Source: Owenia fusiformis
Lineage: Eukaryota > Annelida > Polychaeta > Sabellida > Oweniidae
Direction: 5' to 3'
Length of the DNA stretch: 64,000 bases
NCBI GenBank assembly: GCA_903813345.2
Contig: CAIIXF020000007.1
Location: 3,975,730 to 4,039,729, forward strand
How positions within the stretch are numbered: the first letter of the stretch is position 1; the number at the start of each line of letters is the position of its first letter. Below, piece after piece: positions 55,991 through 64,000 of this stretch. The notes beneath the pieces were generated by a model, which saw only the letters and a list, made by a program, of their open reading frames with translations, was not told the origin of the DNA and did no database searches. A program made the translations under genes and the position numbers.

Positions 55991-57855
55991 TTGGGTTCAT
56001 CCCTCCCTACATCCGCCTCCGACCCCGGTCAAAATGTGACCTGAGATGAATTTTAATATAATTTCCAAATTTGTAGCTTATATTTGTTATAAATTTATAA
56101 CATGTTATAATTATCAATAAGGGTTCTATTCAATACAGAGTTCATTAATTTAGTAGCTAATTAAAAAAAATTGAGGTCACATTAACTTTGGCAGTGGGGT
56201 AGGTGCGACTTGACACAAAACGACTTTCTAGCAGTCAGTTTTCAATGTAATCTATACCTCAAAACATGATTTTTTGGGTTATTTTAAAATAGCAATGAAG
56301 TTCTCAAAATTTGCCATGAAGATTTTAGGGTAAAACAGATTTTTCAAAAATATTAGTCAATAGTACATAGAATACTACAGTATAATTTTGAACAAGTGAC
56401 AAAAAAAGAAAACATTTTTTAAGTCAATGTTCTCTTGATCAAATCTCTCAAAAGTTGGTGAAAAGCTTTATTTTGGGTTATTAAATATACACTGTGAAAC
56501 ATGTTGAAATCTTTTTACTCAGATATGAATAAATTGATATTTTGTCCTTTTTCTCAAGGTCACATCTACCCCATGCGTCCACCATCATAAAAAATATTTG
56601 TTCATCAATAATATTTTCTTGTAATAGGTAGATGTGATAAATTCCTACATAAGAAAAGGATAAACACATTTATGTCAAGTATCTAGAGTACTTAATTTCA
56701 ATATTTATTTTCAATACTTGTTTAAATATTATGTTTTGCCCCAAGTCGCACATACCCCACCTCGTGTAAAATTATGAAAATTTTCAATAAATCCTCTTCC
56801 CTTCAAAAGTTGATGGTAATTTTAATACTTATTTCATTGTTACCTTCTCTGAAATGTTAACAAATAAAAATAGCCCATTTAGATCACCCATGGTATCATT
56901 TTAAATCATATTTTCATACATTAAGATACTAGATAAGATGCATTTAAACATTGATTACCAACATATCATATGAGTATAGTTTCCTTCAAGGCAGAATCTG
57001 ATCTAAAGCATTGACAAAATTGCAAGCAACATGTACAAATAACATATTAATGTGGTACTGGTGATCTCAAATACAAAATCCCATAAGATCTATGATATCA
57101 AATCAATTGGTAAAGACTAAAGATATGAGCCCAAAATGTAATAAGATTGAAATAATTGTTTCTTGTGCTTGTCTTTGTCTGTTCATTATCTGTTTTCACA
57201 CCATCGGTAGTATATGGTCGTCGTGATGACTATGTTTTCATTACGGTGATTGTCCCACTTTTTTGTCATCCCAATTTCGGGATTCAGCTGATTATCTTTT
57301 AGGTGGCTGAATTGTTTTCTGGCGGCCAATTTGAAGGTTTTTTGTTAAATCTTGTCATTGTCATTACAGGAAAACCCCTTGTTCAGTTTTCTCCAAATCC
57401 ATACACCTGTTTGTAACAGAACTGCAAAAGATCTCTACAATTATCTCCACTCTGTTATATTGCCTTAGATTTTAGTTCAATATGTGAGCTATTGATTAAT
57501 ATGACCACAGTCAACATTTTTTCTTCAAAGTTTTTAAAAATAATAGGAGAAAAGTTTTCCTGGTTCATACATTGTCTGGCTATTTGGTGGTGTGATCTCG
57601 TTCACGTAATGTATCTTGTTAAATATAGCTACTGTGCCTAAAAATTGATACCACAGCATTGAATTAATGGGAGTTGACTTTTAATTAAACAGACTGTTAT
57701 TTTATATCTAGATATTGTTTGATATAAATTCATTCCAAAAGTAACATAGATGGTACCAACTTGAAGCTAGGAATTTGTAGTATGTAGAAATAGGATATAT
57801 ATGTGGTGGATCTGGTGTGTGTGACATAAGGATATTAATTATGCATTTTATTATA
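55991..57855. other. downstream WDR75 intron, nothing recognised
   Basis: AT-rich. Words like 'aggtcacatctaccccatgcg', 'gtcgcacataccccacc' and 'ggtaggtgcgactt' recur loosely between 56020 and 56770, hinting at an old repeat. No exon with WDR75 homology. Confidence 0.35.
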
Positions 57856-57964
57856 CAGGGTGTTCAGTAAATATCATGAATAGGTCTGGCATTTTGTTTT
57901 ATTGTATGATATACAATGTATCAGCAAATAAATATGAATAGAATATTGAGGGTATAACACCCTG
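57856..57964. mobile_element. 109-bp TA-flanked MITE
   Basis: CAGGGTGTTCAG...TAACACCCTG with TA on both sides (57854-57855 and 57965-57966). Too short to encode anything. Confidence 0.75.
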
Positions 57965-58248
57965 TAGTACTCTTGGTTGCTATGGTAACCATATTATCAA
58001 CCAATCTAATGGTAGAACTGATATCTTTAAATAAATCAATTCAGAAATGTCCAATGCATATGCTCATAAATTTTCATATTTGGACAAATACAAACAGTAA
58101 CAAAATACCAGACCAATGCACCTTTTTTCTTTACAGAGGGTATACTATTTTGTAGCGATTTAGTATGAATAATTAGTCTCTGCATACAATTTTGCCATTT
58201 GACGTCAATTGTATTCTGTATATTGAATATTTTTGGGTGATTTGTTAT

Positions 58249-60324
58249 CACAGGCTGTTATCGAAAGATTTGTGTGCTGTGACGGATCATGCTATTGTTC
58301 ATAAAAACACTAAGAATACTTTACAATTTATTTTTTAACTCATATGTTTCGTTATATCAAAGAAAATTACCTACTCCATGCAATGGATATATCATTTGCG
58401 AGTAACCGCCAAAGTATCATACGCTAAAATGTACCATTTCTTTTTTTTAACTTTTTAATGGCATGATATAGTGACATGATAATATTTACAGAGGTGGCGT
58501 TAACGCAATTTTTTACGTTTTTTACTCACATTTTTGCAACTCTGACGCAAATATTCATTGTCTACTGAGTCTTTCTGACGCACGTTTGTTTCACATGCCA
58601 AATCCCCGCTTGGTACTTGGTTAAATTGATCCCTATACGTGAAAATACGTGATTGATCAAATTTATAATTTTGCTAATTCCGGAAATCTAACATTTCGTT
58701 CAGCGCAATCGAGCCTCCTTCCTACCGATCATTTTCTCATTTCGGTATTTCATATAATTTTTAAAGCCCTGTGATTCAGATTCAATGATAAACTTGAAAA
58801 CATTGATCGATCCCTCGATTTATTTATCTCGTGAAGCACGTTGCTAGGGGGCGTATCAAAAATGCAATAAAACGAACATAACATTGAACAATAATTTATT
58901 AATTTCATACTCCCTTCTAAGGATTTTATTGATGGTATATTTATCTAAATTACCGCATAAAATCTTCCCTCGAATGTTCACACGCTATATTTACGAACCT
59001 TTAGTTTCCTTCGCAAGTTCGCAAAATTCCTTAGCTAAGTTAGCAAGTTTCCTTGAGCCGTCCCCTTCATCAGCATGCGCAGATGTAATGCGCAGTAGGT
59101 TTATCAATGGTGCTCACAGTGACCGATCTATCGTTAGTTTTCACCAAGTATTTTCAATTAACTCCCTCAAGTTAAGATCTTCGATTCACTAGATCTGAAG
59201 CTGATCCTATGAAAATAAATAATGGGCACATGAAAATCCAGTCGATCGCACATTAAGGGGGGTAATGATGATAAATTAGGTATGAAAACAAATTTACTTT
59301 CGGTTTCATTTGATCAGCTATAATTATAAGATTCTACCGTATTCAATTTAAATAATGCCCAGTATTGTTGTCGGTCTTATATTGCCGTTTTAGACTTTGG
59401 AAAGATTGCAAAAATGTTGAATTTCAACATGAAACGCTTCGACCCCAATTTGTGTAACCCCACACAGGGAGAAACTCCTCTCCCACTCCATTCACACCCA
59501 TGACTCGCTGGACCAGATAATCAGATGATTAATAGTGACATTTTTCTTGCAATTGCCTAATTAATTAATTGTTAGTTGTTAATGTGCTATAAGAGTACAA
59601 TAAAAGGTATGCATGAAATCAAAAAATAGATTTTGTATGTGGTTTCTACATTTTGTATGCATTTTTACTCAAGAAAAAACACTTTTATAGCTTTGACTCA
59701 ACTTTTTTTCTTGTGACTCACTTTTTTGAAACTACCTGAGTCATGATGACTCGCAAAAATATATGCCTACCGCCACCGCTGATTTACATATGATTTCAGC
59801 ATAACTCTGAATGTATTAATGAAGATCTGGATGTATTGGGTCATTTATTTCATAAAAAATAATGTTTAATTTTTTTGTCTGCTGTGACGGAGCAGTTTCA
59901 CTTTTCACATTTGCAACTGCTTCATCACAGGGGACAAAAAAATTAAACATTATTTTTTATGAAAAATAATTAAAAATACCAAATACATCAAAATCTCATT
60001 GATACTTTCAGAGTTATGCTGAAAACATATGTAAATATTATCATGTCACTGTATCGTACCATTAAAAAGCTAAAAAAAGAAATGGTACATTTTGGGGTAT
60101 GATACTCTGGCGCCATTTTCAATAGCTTTACCTCCTAGCATTATGGGACTTCAAACAGAAGTGAAAGTTCCCCGCAAATGATATATCCATTGCATGGAGT
60201 AAGTAATTTTCTTTGGTAAAACGAAACATATGAGTTAAAAAATAAATTATGAAGTATTCTTAGTGTTTTTATGAAAATAACATGCTCCGTCAAAGCGGAC
60301 AAATATTTTTGATACCAGCCTGTG
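58249..60324. mobile_element. 2.08-kb terminal-inverted-repeat element
   Basis: CACAGGCTGTTATC at the left mirrors GATACCAGCCTGTG at the right. The flanks share GTTAT (58244-58248 and 60325-60329). The terminal inverted repeats run about 250-300 bp ('aactcatatgtttcgtt', 'tactccatgcaatggatatatc', 'aaatggtacatttt'-type pairs). A nested hairpin lies at 59775-60030 ('aaacattattttttatg' palindromic). No transposase frame; the frame at 58884-59192 has no known domain. Confidence 0.72.
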
Positions 60325-60712
60325 GTTATATGGACTTTTATATTAATTAAAAACATATTCATTTAAATATTTTCATGGATAAAGCAACTACTTAAAACAA
60401 AGACACTGGCTCTAGGTTGCATCGTATATTTTAAAGAAAATTAAGAAGTTTACTTTAGGTATTTATGATGTTTATCAATGTTAATTGTTGAATTGAACAC
60501 ATGTGAAGATGTTTACTCTATAGATCAGGATTAACAACACAGTACATGTACATCATTAACTGTGAATTGGTAAAAGCATTAATTTGAATAATATCTGAAC
60601 TTCAATAGGAATCCCATTCTCTATAGGTAACAAAAGATCTCTTAAAAAACAATACTTTTAATTAAAAGTAACTTATAATCATAGTACATGAAATGCATTA
60701 TTTTTTGTTATA

Positions 60713-61560
60713 CGAGGGCTGATCATAAAGGTCTCATAATATCTCTCTAATTTCTTTATTTATCGATATTACTAATGAAATTTTCACAGAATGTGCAGCA
60801 TAGAACATAATATTAATTCAGCAAAAAATATTTAGAAGAACAAAATATAATGGTCTTGTGAACTATGTGATCACATAACTGCATAATGAATGATTGAAAT
60901 GCATCGTTAGAAGTGATGTTAGACCCTGCAACTGTTTTGTTAAATATCCAGAGGAAATTTGAATTTGCCCCTCTAGTTCATTTCTAATACGTTCCTATCT
61001 CACACAGGGTCTACTTTTGTTCATATCTTTGCAGTATATTTGTTTGAACCATCTTTGGTTTGAGCAAAGGATTTTACAAGTTGAATATAACTTTTTATCA
61101 GTATTAATTCTATTTTTCTATGATTTCTGCACCTATTGCATCTCTTACCCAGTCATTCCTGATCATAAGTTTTGAGTCTCAGAGTCTGTCATCAAATAAG
61201 TCATGTAAACTTCCCATATGACATCACACAATTCACATGATCAATTTCTTTAAAAGTAAAAGCCCTGAACAATATTTAAGTTAACATTATAATGTGTTAC
61301 ATTATTTATGAGAGTTTATTATGTATGTTTAACATGGTTAATTAGTCTCATTCTCAAAATTTTTATTTGCCCCAGTTTCCGCCTTGATTTCTGGTAACTA
61401 TGGTAATTGTAATTGTCTTATACTGTATATGTGTGATACTAAACATTTTTTGCTAGCTTAATGAGACATTATATGCTTCACATTCTGTGAAAATTTCATT
61501 AGATTATATTGAAAAATAAGAAATGAGAGAGATATTATTACAACTTTATCTACATTACTA
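60713..61560. mobile_element. diverged mariner-like element related to 43695-44711
   Basis: TA then CGAGGGCTGATCATAAAGGT. 'cgatattactaatgaaattttcacagaatgtg' (in part, 60767) mirrors 'cacattctgtgaaaatttcattag' (61478), and 'atctctctaatttc' mirrors 'gaaatgagagagat'. The right terminus is eroded. Confidence 0.6.
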
Positions 61561-62214
61561 TATTTAATGTTATGAGTATTATTGGGGAACAATTTTTGTT
61601 GTAATGACTGAAATGTCCCTCGTTTCAGTCCTTGAATGTGATATTGAGTCTTATTAATTAATTCAGAAGTCAATAAAAGAATTTTTAGATAAGATTAACT
61701 GTAATAATGTCAATTTTAGCATTATTTCCGGCCTCTTGATGGAGGTGTTTCTATAAGTATTTTATCAATAAGTGAATTTGTCATAAACTTTATCAAAGCC
61801 AAAATAGTTTACCACTTCTTTCAATAACTGACGTCAATATATTTTTCATGTGTATTTTAACTTGCATTAACCTCAATGATATTTTCTTCAAACTCATTCA
61901 GTGAACAGGACTTTTTCCAATGACTCAAAACTGTTGCTCTTGAGAGGTAAAATAAAAGGAATTTTGGGTTGATTCAGTAGCATGTAAACATATTTTTTAT
62001 TCTATTCTAACTCACATAACCATGCCGATGTATGCATTATGCAGAAAAAGGTATATTATTTCAACAATAATTTATATACATTATAGTTGTCACATTTTTA
62101 ACATATTCTTGCAAGTAAAAAAAACTGGATGTTACATCTTTGAAGAATGAAAAATTGGGGAAAGGACCAATCTCGGTTTGGAGAATGAAGTTCATCGGCA
62201 TATTCTGATGTTAT

Positions 62215-62660
62215 CAATGTCACCAACGATTTTGATTTTTTATAGTGTAGATTGAAATGTGATCTTTTGAATATGTAAGATTTAATTATGTTAATGTTTT
62301 TATTTCTTTCACAAAACAAATATTAGCTACCCCCCCCCAATATTTCACTTGTTAAAGTCCCATTGACGATGTCATCTAGGAAAATTGAGGTTTTTGGCAT
62401 GTTAAGAGATAGAACTAACTATTGACTACATTTTCCAGTAAAATCATACATTACATGTATCTCTACTATGTAAGATATCATTTTGATTATAATAAATATC
62501 AATTTCAATAGCCCTCTGTCTTTAATAATGATGATTGTGGGGGGGGGGTTCGCTAATATTTTGTTTATGAAAGCAATAAAAATATTACCATAATTAAATC
62601 TTAAATATTCAAAAGATCACATTTCAATCTACACTATGTAGAAAAATCAAAATTGTTGGC
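62215..62660. mobile_element. foldback inverted repeat with C/G-run loops
   Basis: 'gtgtagattgaaatgtgatc' (62245) mirrors 'gatcacatttcaatctacac' (62616). The arms carry matched C9 (62331) and G10 (62538) runs, so the runs were present before the inversion or arm-copying. Confidence 0.7.
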
Positions 62661-62730
62661 AACATATATATATATTTTTTTTATCATGTATATATTTCTC
62701 ATTTTATAACTTTGTATACATCAAGTCATT

Positions 62731-64000
62731 TTACAATATTTGTGAAAAATGATACAATTTCAATTCTTGAACATTATTACAATAGTTTACAAATATAATG
62801 TACCATAAGTTGTTTAAACATTCATAAAAATAAGTATAGTTAGTGTCTTGTACCTTATAGCCAAAAACAAGAGTTTTATACTTTTTCAAGCTTAATTCAA
62901 TTTTAAAATGATCTAAAATATAATTTTCTAGTTGGTCTATTACATTAAGTACTCTATGACATTGAAAGAACAAATGTTTATAATCTTCTACTTGTCCGCA
63001 AATATCACACATGTCATTAACACTTATTGTCCATCTTAGAAGTACATGTAATTGTTTGCATGGTAAAATGTAATGTAAAAGTTTGTATTTAAAATTGGCC
63101 ACTTTTTTATTTTTGGATTGCTTTAAAAGTATCCAAGTCTGTTGAAACAGCATTTGACTATTTTGAATTTCACAAAGATTAATCCAAAATGATTCCAAAT
63201 ATGTTTTAGTTGCTATATGTTCCAACAAGATTGAATATATGTCTCTAGAACTTGCATGTTTATCCAAAAGTCTATAATGCTTCAATTTACTGTCATAAAA
63301 CCTTAAACTTACATTTGTATTCACATATGTACATCTGCTTGCCTCACTAAATATTTTAACTCTATATTGAAATGGCAAAGATTGCTTAACAGTTACATAT
63401 TCTGCCATCTTATTGACCCTAGATTTAAGCTTATCAAGAATTTCATCTTGGGTACACATTAAATCATTAACATATAATATATTTGAATTTATCCAGTTTT
63501 CAAAATACAAACATTTGTTATTGAAAGTTATGTCTTTATTGTGCCAAATCACCATTTGTCTAATTTCTGCAAATGTTATGTTATGAATTTTGGATTCTGA
63601 GCCTCCAAGAATACTCCAAGCATGGAGTAAATCTTTGTAAAATTGTTCTGGTTTTCCATAAGTAGATTTAAATATCAAAGTATCTGGGAGTCCAGTTTTA
63701 CTTAATATCTCTCTTGCTAGAATATTCCAACTTGAGTTTTTATTCCCATACTCAATGTCTAATATCCATTTAATCTTAAAGGCCCTGAATTTAGATTTTA
63801 AGTCAGGCATTGAGAGTCCACCTTTAGACCAAGTATTAATTAAGACAGATCTTTTAATTTTATCTCTTTTTCCATCCCACAGGAATGAATAAAGTTCTGA
63901 AGTAATTTCTTTCAAAAAAGTTTCATTTGGAGTGTCAATACATTTTGCTAAATACATCAGTTTAGATAATGCAAGTGTTTTAATTATAACTATTTTCCCA
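62731..64000 (-). CDS. C-terminal part of an L1/Tx1-like LINE ORF2, partial at window edge
   Basis: An open frame runs from the window edge to a stop at 62731, about 420 codons. Motifs after the polymerase core are seen: GKIVIIKTLALSKLMY, FLWDGKRDKIKR, GGLSMPDLK, and a late CDICGQVEDYKHLFFQC knuckle. These match the region behind the reverse-transcriptase domain in L1/Tx1-type elements, including the LINE at 35941. The two elements share order but little identity, so they are different families. There is no stop or frameshift within the visible part. The catalytic YADD motif would lie beyond 64000. No clear poly(A) tail follows the stop; 62670-62730 is AT-rich with a TATATA run. Confidence 0.85.
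   Translation of the reverse strand, partial: GKIVIIKTLALSKLMYLAKCIDTPNETFLKEITSELYSFLWDGKRDKIKRSVLINTWSKGGLSMPDLKSKFRAFKIKWILDIEYGNKNSSWNILAREILSKTGLPDTLIFKSTYGKPEQFYKDLLHAWSILGGSESKIHNITFAEIRQMVIWHNKDITFNNKCLYFENWINSNILYVNDLMCTQDEILDKLKSRVNKMAEYVTVKQSLPFQYRVKIFSEASRCTYVNTNVSLRFYDSKLKHYRLLDKHASSRDIYSILLEHIATKTYLESFWINLCEIQNSQMLFQQTWILLKQSKNKKVANFKYKLLHYILPCKQLHVLLRWTISVNDMCDICGQVEDYKHLFFQCHRVLNVIDQLENYILDHFKIELSLKKYKTLVFGYKVQDTNYTYFYECLNNLWYIIFVNYCNNVQELKLYHFSQIL

Noticed and set aside
55722-56000. 92-codon Phe/Ser-rich frame
   Set aside because: Low-complexity A-rich tract read in antisense.
57300-57460. Candidate WDR75 exon 13 after 'cattacag'
   Set aside because: The phase-2 translation shows no similarity to the expected HLCFG/WNLL region.

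Overview
This is an animal nuclear genome segment: AT-rich, with spliced genes (GT-AG introns), long introns packed with transposable elements, and dispersed repeats. Three things point to a marine invertebrate, probably a lophotrochozoan and perhaps a bivalve or other mollusc: an intronless Mab-21/cGAS-like protein, a secreted PLL-like beta-propeller lectin, and abundant non-autonomous Helitron-like and foldback elements. The species cannot be fixed from the sequence.

Host genes. (1) 2642-4081, minus strand: an intact single-exon cGAS-like receptor (Mab-21 family nucleotidyltransferase) of 479 residues. (2) 11890-55272, plus strand: the first 12 recognisable coding exons of WDR75 (UTP17, a nucleolar ribosome-biogenesis WD40 protein). 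They join in frame to 560 codons; the C-terminal part was not found and probably lies beyond position 64000. (3) 25255-27727, minus strand: a three-exon gene for a 376-residue secreted lectin-like beta-propeller, nested antisense inside WDR75 intron 2.

Repeats fill most of the rest. 0-12 kb: foldback elements around the cGLR gene. 12-24 kb (WDR75 intron 1): a 1.55-kb terminal-inverted-repeat element with an 8-bp target duplication and a 237-bp TA-flanked MITE nested in one arm; a tRNA-like sequence; twin palindromic MITEs; and a 4.3-kb palindromic array of 126-162-bp tandem repeats. 28-45 kb (intron 3): several copies of one Helitron-like family (A^TC...CTRR^T ends, 3' hairpin, internal tandem repeats), a run of about 430-bp modules split by one of these copies, and a 5'-truncated dead L1/Tx1-type LINE with a 15-bp target duplication. 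43-52 kb: mariner-like TA elements, including one with a decayed DDD transposase nested in a Helitron copy. 55-64 kb: more inverted-repeat elements and, at the right edge, the C-terminal part of a second L1-like LINE ORF2 that runs off the window.

No operon logic applies. The two candidate innate-immunity genes (cGLR and lectin) and the housekeeping gene WDR75 are neighbours without evident functional coupling. The nested, datable insertions are the most informative structural signal.
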